Assembly (NCBI RefSeq): GCF_958979055.1
Contig: NC_084888.1
Location: 24,326,304 to 24,390,303, forward strand
Direction: 5' to 3'
From: Alnus glutinosa
Lineage: Eukaryota; Streptophyta; Magnoliopsida; Fagales; Betulaceae
Length of the DNA stretch: 64,000 nucleotides
A model generated the notes under the pieces. It ran no database searches. It saw only the letters and a list, made by a program, of their open reading frames with translations, and was not told the DNA's origin. The first letter of the stretch is position 1, and each line of letters starts with the position of its first letter. The translations under genes were made by a program, and so were the position numbers. This document shows, piece by piece, positions 33,995 through 46,607 of this stretch.

Positions 33995-36900
33995 GACACT
34001 CAGATTTAAAGGGACAACATACGAATAAAATCTTTCTTTTAGCATTACTAGTTAGTCGTAGGTTTGTGTTGCACTATTCTCGCTAGAGAAATATGGCACT
34101 GCCATCCGCTTACAAATTTTTTTTTTTTTTTTTTTAAATACATTTAGGAATGAAATTTTTTATGGTCCTATAGCATTGCGGGAACACTACTAATTCTTAA
34201 AGATGGAATCTATAATGATTTTGATTAAAATCGAAGACATAAAATATTATCTTGAGATAGATTTAATGGGAATTAATTAATTTAAGTCTTGGGCCAAAAC
34301 ATTTAAGGAAGGAGTTGCTAAAAATTAATATAGTCAATGAAATAGTTTTTTTTTTTTTTTTTTTTTGAAAAATGAAATATTGTTTTAAGAGCGTAAGAAT
34401 AATCAAGAGATTAAATCAAAGGCTTAATGATTAAGAGATAGTGAAATAAAGTGACAATAAAGTTTTAATTGACTTTAATTTCACTATATATGTATATTTC
34501 ATGGAAGGGTGGGTCAAATGCAATTAAAGTCAAGAGGGCTCTACAATACAATTACAACTTTTTAGTAGAATAAGAATTATTGGCAGAACAAGTCCTGAAA
34601 TAATAAGTGTTCTAGGCCTATTGGATCTAATTTTATTTCTAGGATTGGCCTAATTGCACAAGGAGTAGAACTCCTAATAGGTGTGTGACTTGGTGTTAGT
34701 GCAAAATTTGGTTTCCTAGTCCTATCCTAATTAATTAGGATTCACATGTCTATTTAAAAGAGTCTTGTGTATGAGAGATCTCACACTCTTTAGTTACAAT
34801 TTAGAATTGAGAAAAAGATACAAAAGATCTTGAGAGCAAACCCTAGCTGCGAAACACAAGTTCAAAACCGGCCGTGAAGACCAACTCATCAAGATTGGTG
34901 CTCCTTTTATCATTGAAGGCGACCATTGGGATTTTTTCCACTGGAATTGATGTGATTATTTCACACATGTATTCCCACCAACATTATGGTTTAGTAGGTA
35001 AGGATGAGAACAAACATGCTTCTGAATCGTCCATGGTGACCGCACATTGTGCAGCTTGGCACTGTGATGGGTTTCATAGATCGATCGAGGAGTCATGGTA
35101 GTTATGCATGTTCACCGCTGAATCGAGATCGAAAAAGCTAGTTATGTTCTGCAACCATGCATGTATCGTTTCCTATCTCCCTAGCTTAGTTACTCCCTAC
35201 TTTTCCCATTTCTTATGCATTTGTTGTATATATATTGCTATCTTGGATATCGATGGCTGAAATGTATGAAGTATTCCTCTTATTACTGCTGCACCACTAA
35301 TGCACTATGGCACCATTTAACACTTCATTGCCCTACCATATGCATACACTTTTGTTGGTGACAACATTCACCAGTCACTTGTGTGAACTTTTTTGTGTGA
35401 GTATTGGGCTTCACTCTTCGTTTTATTAAGAATTCGAACCCACATCCAAAAAGCTTCCAATAACTCTCTTTATGACTTTAAAATGTGCTGAATATGTGGC
35501 TTTTATAAAGAGAGAAAAGTTAGCTAAAGTAGAAACAAGGCACCAATTGTAATGTTTAATGTACATATTTTTACAACAACTCTTACATGTAAATGATTAC
35601 CGTACCACAATAAAAAAAAATAGTAATGTTTTCTGAACAAAAAATAAAAATAAAAATGAATAACATTATTTAGTAAACTCTTGTATAATTGTTATACAAT
35701 TTGATAACGTGACAGTAAAAATTAATGCTTGGATAAGCATTTCAGGGATTTTTTTTTTTTTTTCTTTTCTTTTACAAGTATTGATCCAATAACTAATTTT
35801 TATTGACACATCATCCGGTTGTTGTATAATAGTTATACAAAAGTCTACTAAATAGTATTAAAATCCGATTAAAAATCGAAAGAGGATTCCTTAATCGTTA
35901 AGGAATAAGAATTCATAGCTATTACAAATGAAGACTTATAATTCGTAACGAAAACTAATTAAAGTAGCTAGTAACAGAAATCCTAGAATTAAATGTATTG
36001 CCGCCGCCGGCCGCCACGATCTTATGAATTTTCTCAAATTATTCATGGGATTCTTGTTCTACATTAGCTTGGGGTCCGTCACAATCGCTTGGATTGTTGT
36101 CATTTTCATGTACTTAATTGTACAGTTGTACCTATACGGCTATACTATATGAAAATGAGCATTCTATATATTTAAGGAAACGTCAATGAATTTCTGTGCA
36201 TATGATTAGTGATAATTAAGTGCCATGCATACGACTATCGAAGTTCCAACAATTTGTACGAGTTTAATTGCCTTTTGTGACAGTTTTGTTATGATTTCTC
36301 CATCCCTTCGTCCAGTTAGAGTTGTGTAGAAAACCACCTACTGCCTGGAATTAAGCTGAATATATACCAGCTAGCCTTGAACCAATCGACACCGTATAGC
36401 TGGAGGCCGGTAGGCTGTATAGACGTTGTCCATTTCCAACAAATTAAGTCGGTTCGGTAGGCAGAATAGGTTTTAAGAAGTTGGTATTTTGACATAATCT
36501 GACCCAATCGACATTAATTACTAAGATTACAACAAATTGAAATGATGTTATTTTTTTCTGCCAAGACGACGCTGTTTTAAATGGTTATTTATTAATAATA
36601 GATAGTCATCTAAAATGATGTCGTTTTGAGATGCCTATATATATTGTCATCGTTCTCAAATCCTAGCTCTTACGGCTCGTTTTGAAAATGGTTATTCCCT
36701 TATCGAGTTATCTGACTCCGAGCCCTATATCCGGTCATCGAGGTTCAACCAACCAGCAAGCCCCTTTTTATACCTTATAGCCCAATTTAGCTTTTAACTT
36801 GGCCCATCATTGAGCACATATACATAGACCATGCTAGATCTGTACGAAGAGCTTGCTGTGAGAGTAAACCTCACTAGATAAGTTTCATAACCTTTTACGA

Positions 36901-37051
36901 CGACCATTAATCAGCGCATGCTCAGAATTCCACTAACAAATAAAAGCCAACCGCAAAGCAGTCTCTTTTCAGAGAATAAATCCAAACTTTTCTCTTAATT
37001 ATACCTCACCTTTCCTTAACGCACCTCGTGAATTCTCGGAATTCAATCAAA

Positions 37052-37055
<4 letters not shown>
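33995..37055. other. Repeat-rich intergenic region without a convincing gene
   Basis: AT-rich, with T-runs at about 34114-34136, 34347-34366 and 35750-35763. The stretch 34745-34870 (CTATTTAAAAGAG, then a leader-like purine-rich sequence) looks like the R/leader of an LTR element, but no partner LTR was found. 36320-36510 is a fragment rich in GGTTCGGT-type words resembling a dispersed repeat. Short frames here (for example 34874-35101) are not supported. Confidence 0.45.

Positions 37056-37089
<34 letters not shown>
37056..37089. promoter_or_regulatory. (TA)n tract, probable TATA region of the small gene at 37157
   Basis: About 17 TA units ending roughly 70 bp before the ATG at 37157. It is a microsatellite that overlaps the expected position of the TATA box and transcription start. 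Confidence 0.5.
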
Positions 37090-37091
<2 letters not shown>

Positions 37092-37156
37092 CTGTCAACC
37101 AAGAATAAGAAGAAAGAGGAAACGTTGAGATTTTCTTTGGGTTCGTTGATGTGATC

Positions 37157-37387
37157 ATGAGCAATGAGTGGAGGAACAGAACAAGGCAATTTGCGAGGCT
37201 GGAGACGGCCGCGGTGGCGGGGGTTAACCATATTCAAGCGGCGCCAATGCTTCAGCCACGTAGAAAGAAGTACTGCGTGTGTTCACCCACACGTCACCCA
37301 GGTTCATTCAGGTGTAGATACCATCGGTCAGAATATATATGGGTAGGACGACGACGAGGACCCAACTGGTTGCATGCAAAGGAATAA
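37157..37387 (+). CDS. Small serine-rich-protein-like (CxCSPTxHPGSFRC motif), 76 aa
   Basis: An intronless frame of 76 codons starting MSNEWRNRTRQFARLETAA. The core KKYCVCSPTRHPGSFRCRYH matches the short cysteine motif of the plant serine-rich protein-related family, in which a CxCSPTxHPGSFRC block is the only strongly conserved part. The C-terminus is basic (GRRRG). Function in the family is unknown. The ATG at 37157 is chosen because the only upstream in-frame start-like codon is GTG. The frame's GC content is well above its surroundings, consistent with real coding DNA. A polyadenylation-like AATAAA is seen at about 37558. Confidence 0.75.
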   Translation: MSNEWRNRTRQFARLETAAVAGVNHIQAAPMLQPRRKKYCVCSPTRHPGSFRCRYHRSEYIWVGRRRGPNWLHAKE

Positions 37388-37859
37388 GATTTGTGATAAA
37401 GTTTATAAACTTCTGCTGTATGCATGTCTTGATCTTGTTGTAGAGGAGTTTTGTACACATATTGGAACTATATATACAGATAAACTGCCTTTGTAACTTC
37501 ATTTCGTGTTTATTGTCTAAGGTCTTCGATCATGGGGCTTTATGCGTTGAAATTACGAATAAACTGCATGCCTTTATTAACTGCATGCATGCTAAGAGAG
37601 ATCTATTTGGTGCCATGATTTTCAACAAATCGACAACTCTGTCTAGTGGTTTTTCAAGACAATTTTAAATTCATTAATGCGGGGTCAAGGCTAGAGTTTT
37701 TGTTGTGGATCACCGACAAAAGATTTTTGGATCAACAAGAAGTTATTGGATCAGCCATGATCTCATCCCTCCCTAGATGTCAATTTTTGTTTGCTTCACA
37801 CTCTCTATGTCTCTCCCCAAAGAGTAAAACGAGAGGGATCAAAATCATCCTCAAAAGCT

Positions 37860-38260
37860 TTGGGAGTGGCTGAGCCACCCAAATTGGCCTCAGGTGAGTT
37901 TGACCACCTCTACGACCATATATAAGACGAAAAGGGAACTCAGAGTTAAGGTTAGCCCTTGGGGTGGCTCAAGAGTACTCTTGGGGGTGACTCATATATT
38001 TGCTCTTTGGGGTGGCCGAATTACCCTAAAGGGCTATAGGGGTGGTTTGACTCTCGATCTCCATTTTGGCCAAGAATGTGGCTTAACCACCCTTTTTTAT
38101 ATTTTTTAAAAAAGTTTTTTCTTTTAATCTTTTAAAGTTTTTTACGTTTATTTTTTTAAAAAAAAAAAATTATTTATACATAAGAACACGTGTCAATTTT
38201 TTGAGTCATGTGACGTGAATTTCCATCAAGTTTTGGACGGAAGTTGGATGGAGGTATCAT
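37860..38260. repeat. GGGGTGGC-rich dispersed repeat
   Basis: From 37865 to 38092 the motif GTGGCTxAxCCACCC and its variants (GGGGTGGC, GGGGTGGT, AACCACCC) recur in both orientations. It is followed by an A/T tract and a phrase CGTGTCAATTTTTTGAGTC leading to GGACGGAAGTTGGATGGAGG. The whole resembles a non-autonomous DNA element common in woody eudicots. Its boundaries are not defined. Confidence 0.45.
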
Positions 38261-39194
38261 CTTCGTCTTTAGCCATAAACAATGTATCATCTACAATACG
38301 AAATGAACTACATAGGGCAAAAAATAAAATCGTCAAATCACATGAGGTCATATTTATTTAACCTTAAAAATAATATACCAGATAGCTCTAAAAAATTATC
38401 TAATTTGTTGCCAGTGTATTTGATCATATCACTGTAGTGTGCAATCAATTCATTGCTTAATCATGGAAGAACATAATTAATAAATTAAATAGAATAAACA
38501 TACTTTTATATGGTGACAAGTGGTAAGCAAATACCCAAAATTCGTGTCTACAACATCAATTGATGCTTGATAGAATTAATTTCTCAAACCCCTCTATCAC
38601 AATGCCCTGGAAGGAGGAAGGATATTATGCGGAAAAAAATTGAAAATTATTTTCACGCCAATTTTGTTGTACAAATTATTTATTGTGCAAGAAATATTAT
38701 TATTTTTTTAATGTGTACGTGGGCAACCACACGTACCCAAGGTCTAATATTTTGGCTAAAAAAAAAAATTAATTTTTTTTTTTTTTTTTTTTGAAAGAAG
38801 GCGTTCGAACTTCAAACAGGCCTACTCACTGTAGTACTGTACGAACATATTAGCTGCTGGAGTTCTCTTTTACAAATTTTGTTATATTTTTCTAGAGTTT
38901 AAGGATTTTTTTTTTCTCAATATAATATTAGGGGATTAGAAGCTCTTATGTTAAAAATCCTTATTAATTAGGAATTAGATATCTTTTTTTTTAAAAAAAA
39001 AAAATAATAATTAGGAAATATTATCCCTTAAGGAGAGTGATTTAGTTTGTTTTAAAATTTATAGTAATCTTAGAATTAATCAAGAATTGCAACCTATAAA
39101 AGGGGATGCTTCATTGGTGTTTATTTCATTATCGATCGTTCGTTGAATAAAATTGTTCTTAAGAGTTTTTTCTTTATTTCTAGTGAGTTTTAGG

Positions 39195-39374
39195 ATTAAT
39201 TTTACATGTCATATAAATATTCATCAAGTGTCCATCAAACAAAAATGTGACTTTTAAAATTACCACTTGATCGAATTCACCATTTAATCAATCACATGCT
39301 CAATGATGATTTTAAAAGTCACCTCATTATTTGATGAATACTTAATGGACATTTATATGATATGTAGAATTACT
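39195..39374. mobile_element. MITE with ~65-bp inverted arms
   Basis: The left arm includes TACATGTCATATAAATATTC and TGACTTTTAAAAT. The right arm is the near-complement (ATTTTAAAAGTCAC, GACATTTATATGATATGTAG). The interior is about 50 bp. No target duplication could be fixed with confidence. Confidence 0.78.
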
Positions 39375-39584
39375 TGAGTTTTATTTATCTTTATGCTAAT
39401 TAAATTTAGATCTCTTTAGGCTAACTTGTTTAATCCGTAGGAATCCCTCTCTCTCTCTCTCTCTCTCTTGTTGAGAGGGGGTGGGAAATTGGCCTAAACC
39501 CCCGTGTATTTTTGAAGCTGCAGTGGCTTTGAAGAGTCAGGGTGGCAGTTAGTGTTCGCATGTAAGGTTTGGATGGTATCAATA

Positions 39585-40580
39585 TATTGATATAAAGCTA
39601 TATAAGTCAATCATAACCCAACCCATTTAATTAAATTGGTCAAACCCCTCAACTCTAATCATTTAATTTTTTATTAAATTCGTGTCGAGTTTGCGAGTTA
39701 TATAAAAAATTGCCTACTATTATATTGGGTGTCAGACTGATCAGGTCGTGACGAAGCATAAATATAAGACTATATAGGTCAATTCTAACCCGACCCATTT
39801 AATTAAATGAGTTAGACTCCTCAACTCTAACCCTTTAATTTTTTGTCAAGTTCACAAATCGTGTAAAAAATTGTAAAACCATTGTTCGAAGTCCGAGCTA
39901 GCAAAACTTATAAAAATTGGTAGTGCTGTTGAAGTAGAAAAAGGGGAAAAAGAAGAAGAAAGAAAATGGTGGAAGCAGGAGTCCTTTTCATACTTAAGGT
40001 CCGAATGTGTTAACTTTGTTTGAGATTCAAGTAATTAAAGTAACAATTAATAGGTCTCTTATAGGACCCAGCCAGCTGCATGCGGGGTTCACAGTGATGG
40101 TTAAGTCTTGGTGCAACCATATCCCCTCTTAATCAAGCTACGACCCCAGCTGTTTGATAAAACACTTGAAAGTTGTCTGCAGCTCAACAGGTACCGGCCG
40201 TACGGCTAGCTAGCTGGGTGCCTTTACCACAACATCTCTAATGACCCATTTCATTCTCCTATCAAATCTATCAATACCTATCATCTTTTTCTTCAACAAC
40301 AAAACTTGGATAATTGAGTGGATCAAGTGAAATTAAATTCAATATATTTGATCCCGGCCTTCAAGTACTAGATCACTTTGAGAGTGGAAATTCGTGCTCA
40401 CATATCAGGTTTGAATCGCGTCGATGTATAAATATTTATTGTGTTCACATAAGACTATATAGGTCAATTCGAATTTGACCCATTTAACTAAACGGATCAA
40501 ACCCATCAAGTCTAATTTACTAATTTTGTATTGATCAGTTCATGTCGAATTTTCGAATCGTGTACAAAATTACCAACACT
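39585..40580. repeat. Three copies of a ~120-bp dispersed repeat
   Basis: Copies near 39590-39720, 39760-39880 and 40445-40580 share TATAGGTCAATTC, AACCCGACCCATTTAATTAA and a following TCAACTCTAA block, then a GTGTAAAAAATT-type end. This is a common plant repeat style. No coding potential. Confidence 0.7.
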
Positions 40581-40992
40581 ACTACTAAAACCAGAAACTG
40601 GCTGAGTGGCCGATAATAAGAAAAGAAGATTGTGTAATGTGTATATCTCTTTGTGGGAAGATTAATTGCCGGTAAAAAGATGGTCCAAAAGGCCTAAATT
40701 GGTCCCCAATTCATTCAATGAATTCGAATTACCTTACCAACCATTTACAAAATATTAAGACGTACGGTATGGGCATCTACCTAAAGCAACTAATTCATCA
40801 ACGATTCTCACCAACTACATGACATGTGAATAATACATGGGCCAAAAAACTCCGAAATAAGTTAAATAATTACAAAAAATCGAAATGGGAATAATATATA
40901 TATATATATATGCCTATTGTTCTAATAAATTTCACAAAATAAACAATTTTATTAATAAACTGAAAATGTCATACAAAAGAAATTGACTTTTA

Positions 40993-41493
40993 GGCTTTGT
41001 TTATTTTTACATAAAATATTTTTCGTTGGAAAATATTTGATCATTTTTTTTTTTTTAAAAATATTTCTTTAAAAATATTTTTCGACATTTGATTCGTACA
41101 GAAAATGAACGATGATGAAAAATGGCCTGCAACTTTCGTCGAACATTGCGGCGGGTTCTAGTGGTGGTTTGAATGCTTTCGACAGTGGTTCGGAAAACTC
41201 TAGCGGTGGTCTGGTGGCTCCCGACGGTGCTCCGATGAACTCCATCTGCAGTCTAGCAAACTCCGGCAGTGTCCATCGAACTTTGGTGATTTGAGAAGGA
41301 GAAACTCAAAATTGAAAATTGGTTTATGGTTTTAAAAAAAAAAAAAAATCATTTTACAGAAATTAAAGAAAGTTAATTTTCATGGTTTATCGAAAATGTT
41401 TTCGGTCTGACCACGATTTTTCGGTCGTACCAAACACCGAAAAATAAGAAAAACGTTCCTTAAAAAACATTTTATGTTAAAGCAAGCAGATCC
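40993..41493. mobile_element. Non-autonomous DNA transposon-like element
   Basis: Imperfect inverted ends: GGCTTTGTTTATTTTTACAT on the left and ATGTTAAAGCAAGCAGATCC on the right. Subterminal AAAATATTTTTC-type words occur. The GC-rich centre (41120-41290) repeats CTCYGGYGGT-like phrases and is open for 60 codons, but this is typical of the element and not a gene. Confidence 0.55.
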
Positions 41494-41856
41494 TTAATAT
41501 ATAAAACCTAACGGTTAGGATATATATATATATGGTTTGTATTCATGATGTTTTAGGGTGAATTATTTGATTGTATTTGTGGAAGATAGTGAATCATGTG
41601 CATTCAATGTTGAAAGCATAAGCAATCTAACTCATTATGCCAATTCAATGTCCAATCAACAGCATGCCCCTTGATCGTTTATCTTGTCTTCAGTACTCCA
41701 ACCACAAAACCTTTTGTGTGAGTTGTAATAAATACGCAAAGACCATAAATTGTTGCATAATTTCAGGATTAGTTTCTGATAATATCGTTTTAAGAAATGA
41801 AAAATCACATATTTATATATACCGCCACACCAATTGTATTTTATCCATGTCCCAGC

Positions 41857-41858
<2 letters not shown>

Positions 41859-41906
<48 letters not shown>
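41859..41906 (+). promoter_or_regulatory. (AT)n tract merging into a TATAAATA box
   Basis: About 21 AT units ending in TATATATAAATAGGC, 45-50 bp before the ATG at 41951. This is the expected core-promoter position for the small gene downstream. Confidence 0.55.
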
Positions 41907-41950
41907 GCTCTTTGCTACCAAGTACCAACATTTGTTTCTCTTCTTCTTCC

Positions 41951-42316
41951 ATGGACTTGAACAGTTGGTGGAATTCATCTGCAGGTACTGCAAACTTCAA
42001 GCAGGGGCAGCTGAAGCATGAGAAAAATGGCTACAAAAGGATTGTTTCATTGGATGTATGGGTGACTCGAAACAAGATATCAAGGTGGAGATTGTTATGG
42101 AAGAAATTAAAAAAGGACAAGAACAAGTTTTTCCATTGTACTTCGAATCTAGATCACCATGTCCCTTCATATAATCCTCATACCTATTCCCAGAATTTTG
42201 ATCAGGGCTCCATGTGGGCTGACCCCGACAACCATTCTCGCTCGTTCTCCGCTCGGTTCGCTGTTCCGTCAACCATTTTTCAGAACACTAAGTTGGTTGC
42301 TTCATTGGAGATTTGA
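41951..42316 (+). CDS. Small basic plant protein of unknown function, 121 aa
   Basis: An intronless frame starting MDLNSWWNSSAGTANFKQGQ. It has a basic, tryptophan-containing middle (VTRNKISRWRLLWKKLKKDK) and a conserved-looking C-terminal half, PHTYSQNFDQGSMWADPDN followed by SRSFSARFAVPSTIF. The combination of a YSQNFDxGS block and an SRSFSxRFAxPSxIF block recurs in short uncharacterised plant proteins, so I consider the gene real. No membrane segment or signal peptide is evident. The upstream in-frame ATG-less extension to 41912 starts at a non-ATG codon and was not used. Confidence 0.68.
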   Translation: MDLNSWWNSSAGTANFKQGQLKHEKNGYKRIVSLDVWVTRNKISRWRLLWKKLKKDKNKFFHCTSNLDHHVPSYNPHTYSQNFDQGSMWADPDNHSRSFSARFAVPSTIFQNTKLVASLEI

Positions 42317-43453
42317 GAAAGATAATGGTGGGTTTTAGTATTTTTCCCTTTTTAATATTTATGCTTGATTTTGTTCCTTGGAATCCCTTAATTAAGTTCA
42401 ATTTGATGTACTCGATCCCTTAATTTGTGTTTTTTGGGTGGTAAAAAAACAAACACTTAGATGTCATATTTTGTGATGTTATCTCCTTAATTCTTGTGAA
42501 ATTGCCATTTCTTTTCCTTCTCTCTTGCTCTTATAGATCATAAATATTAATGACAACCAAAAATGCTTTAATTAGGTGTTATCTTTGGCCTCGCTCTCGC
42601 ATCTTGACTTTATTTTCTTAAAGTTACAAGCAAGAGGGCAACAGGAACCAATTATGGAGTGTTTTTTTTAGTTCCCTTTGGATTTAGATGAAAAGCAAAG
42701 TTTTAGCTTGAAGCTAGGAATGTTCTTAAGTGTTAAATTTGTTTAGCAGTTGAATATAGAAGGCCCAGAAGGTGTTTCTTCTCAAATAAACTTAATACAA
42801 TTGTTAGGTTTTATATTTTTCGCAAATTCAAGTGTCAAAATATTGGGGGTTTAATTTCGGGTCGAGTCTGGCTCAAGAATTCAAGTTCACGAATGTAGTC
42901 CAGCAAAAGCAGTTTGAATAAACTTCCCATATCTTTCGATTTTAACATCCGTTGAAGGTAAACTTAGTGGCATTGAAATGCTAATTGAAAGGGCTACAAT
43001 TTTTTATTTTACAAGAAGTTTCAAATTCCAATATTTACTAAGTTAAAATTAGCTGTCAGTAGAAGTCCGAAAATTTGATACAAAAAGTATGATCAAACTT
43101 TGATTGATGTTGGATCCATCGAATTTGCGACATATATACATTTTTTATATATTCAGAATTGGCTTAAATAAACCCAAATTTTCTCTACATATAAGTCTTA
43201 TTATGCATGATTTACTCAGGGAGAGAGGTTGTTAAGAAAACTTTGAGAGAGAAACTAAACCTCCTTGAGCCAAACCAAGATTAAATCTCTCCTTATTTAT
43301 TACCATTGAACTACCCAAAAAAAAACATCCTTCAACCGCAATAGTTTTGAGTTGCAGCGATCGAGTTCGATTGTAGAGAATATTCCATTGAAGAATAGGC
43401 TTTTTGGAAGTACTGTAGTGGAAGACAAACGGGTCATTCGGGTCGTTTGTGTT
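42317..43453. other. AT-rich intergenic DNA
   Basis: 3' flank of the small gene, then unstructured AT-rich sequence. No frame or repeat could be supported. Confidence 0.5.
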
Positions 43454-43756
43454 AGAGAATATATTTTTATATTGAAAGGAAATATATTATATTGATATTG
43501 TACGGTACTTTCCTTTATAAGATTGACTGTAATTAGGTTTGATGATAATCAAATCAATCAGATTTTATTACTATCTTTATCTATCTCAATTCCCCTACAA
43601 ATATGAGTATTCTGTATTGTAAAATTATTAAGGAATAAAATTATAATGTAGCCATTTAAGCTTTACTTTGTGGACGTAGGTCATTGACCGAACCACGTAA
43701 AATTCTTTGTATTCTTATTTTATTTATTCCGCTTTTCATTTTATATTTTTATAACA
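43454..43756 (+). repeat. Copia-type LTR remnant (plus orientation)
   Basis: Begins TGTTAGAGAATATA and contains the U5-style phrase TTTGTGGACGTAGGTCATTG, then ACCGAACCACGTAAAATTC, then a TTATTCCGCTTTT end, as in many plant Ty1/copia LTRs. No PBS (TGGTATCAGAGC-like) follows, and no duplication was found. A solo or truncated LTR is likely. Confidence 0.6.
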
Positions 43757-44540
43757 TTATCTTTTCTTTGAGCTTGTACATGGTAAATATATTTTTATAT
43801 CGATACATGCTGTGTTTTGCTTAATTGTTGTTAAAATTAGTAATAGAAAAAAACTGCATGTGCTAAAAAAATTGAGATATTTTTCTGAATTATTAAAAAA
43901 TTTGGGATGAGTCCGTACGTATTTTTCAACACCGACATATGGTCGGTCTAGTAACAGAATCTTGTTACATGAGCGGCTAAGCGCTCCACATTGACCCTCA
44001 AATCATTTTGATATTTGCTTCCAACCTACAATTTTTATTTTTTATTTTTATTTTTATTTTATTTAAAAAAAAAAATTATTTTTTATTTTCTTTTATCTGA
44101 GACAGCAGGGGTCCACTGGGGAAAACCATAATTCTATAATTTAATTTTTTTTTTATTTATAAATACGACAATGCTATCATGTTCATGGCTTTGTGGATTA
44201 CAGCATTATAAAATGAGTAGTTGAGTGGTCCAGAGGCTTCGATAGGCAGGCTAGTAAAGTTGCTTATAATTATCAAGATTTTTTTTTTTTATTAATTAAT
44301 TTTTTTTTTTATACCAGTTTTGAAAAATATTTTGTATTTTTGAGTTTTGAAAATAGTAATAATAATAAGTACTAAAAATTGAAAAATAATTTGGTGGAGG
44401 TCACGTTTGAAAAAAAGTGTTATATATAGGCCTACGATCATCTAATATTAGTTTGGTAAAATTTTAAGAAGTGATTTTTTTTTTAAAAAAAATAAAATAA
44501 AATGTCTATATTGGCGCTTATTTTGAGGGCCGATAAAATA

Positions 44541-44885
44541 TGCGTCGGTACAGTAAAAGAAAAGCTAATCAAATAGAAAAATAAAAAAATAGAGGAAATA
44601 AAAAAAGAAATAGAGACAAGCGATTTTACATGGTTCGGTCTTATGACTTACGTCCACAAGATAAAGTTCTAACGGCTATATTTTGCTCTTATCCAATTGA
44701 TAATTTTACAATACAAATTATTTGGATTCAATATAATCATAATCAAATTTTTTAATTTAAGGTGATTCAATCTCATCAAATCTTTAAATTTAGGGTAATC
44801 TAATCTTTATTAAGGTAGTTTTCCGATGCGAGTGATATTGAATGTAATAATGCCATTTGAAAAATCAAGACATTTTCTTCTAACA
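44541..44885 (-). repeat. Copia-type LTR remnant (minus orientation)
   Basis: In reverse complement it starts TGTTAGAAGAAAATG and carries TTGTGGACGTAAGTCAT, then ACCGAACCATGTAAAATCG. It therefore parallels the LTR at 43454-43756 in the opposite orientation. The distal end (TGCGTCGG on the plus strand) is approximate. Confidence 0.55.
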
Positions 44886-46607
44886 CCTTATGGCATGATC
44901 GGGTAAATTGTAATTTTTCAAATATCAAATTATACTCAGATTTTATTCAATTTTATCTAATTTTGTCTCAAGTTTTCTAAACCATCCAAAAATGATTTTA
45001 AAAAACAAATTATTTCGATATTCACAATTTTTCAAAAAATTACACATCTAAATAAGCTATTATATTTTAAGCCAAGGTGTTACACATGCTCGGGTGCCAC
45101 CCATGGTGTTAGCACAATCATGGTCATGTGCCAACTGAAGTGTGTGACGTGTGTCTGCTGAGTTTAGTTGAGTATGTCGTACAATCACAAGGGTGCTCAC
45201 ATGCCCAAGGAGGAGTGTCAACCCTGAACTGACAATGGGGTTAATAGTACAATATCAGGCCAAGGAAAATACTAGAACAGTTAGACAAAAATGCTCAAAA
45301 AATAAAGTATTTTATAATAGAAAAAAATTTCGGAATTTCTTATGTAAGCTGGTTTAGAAGAAAATAAAGTATTTTGTGTTAAAACATTTCTTTCAGAAAC
45401 ACACTAAGAAAGTTTAGAATAGAAACAAGTGATTATGTTAAACTATTTTCGACTATATTATGCATGAAAGTTATGGTAGGCTATAAACATTGGCTCAATA
45501 TTCCAGTGATCAAAAGGAGAGTTGTAATTTTTTTTTAATTATTTGAGTGTTTTTGGTGTAAAAAGTTAGGCATAGATTTGAATTTTTTGTACCACCATCA
45601 ACAAGGACGTTAGATATCGTCATGGCGTGAGTCATGATAAAAGACTTTAAGAGCTTACTCAAGAGGATCGTCAGCAAGACCTTCAGATAGACATCTTGAC
45701 GCTGCTTGAAAAATGGACTTCGGAGAGCACCATCAAATGGACCGTCAACAGATTATCTTGACGCTATTCGTGGAAGGTACATATCTAAGAGCACCGTCAA
45801 GAAGCTGTCCTAACTCTACTAAACTATCACATTGAAGTTAACGATAAAATCCTAGATCGAGAGTCCTGATGATGTTTTACACATCGTGACACCACGTGAA
45901 TTTATGCATAAAGCTAAAGCCTTTTTACACATTGCAACAATGGTTAATTTTCTCCATCCTATAAATACTTAAGGATGTTAATTCAGGGACTAGGGTTAAA
46001 AAAAGTTCTTCCTTCTAGTTAGAGCAAAGTAGAAACTCACCTTTGATTTAATTCTCACAACAAATAATGAATTCTTCAATATCGCCATGTCCTAGAAGTG
46101 TACTTCAATTATTCAACATGTTTTACCAACTATATGTCCATCACTACTGAACAATTGATAAACTTAACATTGTAGATAAACACCATAGTTTGGTGATGCA
46201 AGAAACATTGTTTGTGCAGCAAACCATGATAGCTCTTTTTCTGTAGAATACTTATAAACTATTCATGTATTTTTGAGCAAATTTATGTGCAGAAAAATCA
46301 AAAGTAATTAATAACCTCTCATATCATGAAAGAAAATGATGATTTATATCCAACTTAACGCATCATTAAAAATAAATTTATATGTACATTTAAACAAGCA
46401 GAACCGACCAAACTGAGAGGCCATTTTAATTCCAACTTAGACAAAACATATGCCTTTTTGTTACAATTTACAACCTTGATGCATGATTTTTATTACAACA
46501 AACGAAGAAATGGAATAGAAATAAGGTTACTGCTCGGTAGAGTTTGCTAAAAGACTATGGTGTGAGGCATGGAACTAAGGTTAATGATCATCATTGGAAG
46601 CAAAAAG
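44886..46607. other. Intergenic DNA with possible LTR leader
   Basis: 45640-45900 contains repeated GACCGTCAA/CTTGACGCT words in both orientations. 45960-46060 (CTATAAATACTTAAGG, then a leader) looks like a promoter or R region of a decayed retroelement. No gene is seen. Confidence 0.4.

Noticed and set aside
34874..35101. 75-codon plus frame
   Set aside because: No motif or homology recognised; adjacent sequence looks like a retroelement leader.
41112..41294. 60-codon Gly/Ser-rich frame
   Set aside because: Sits in the GC-rich centre of an inverted-repeat DNA element and matches no protein family.
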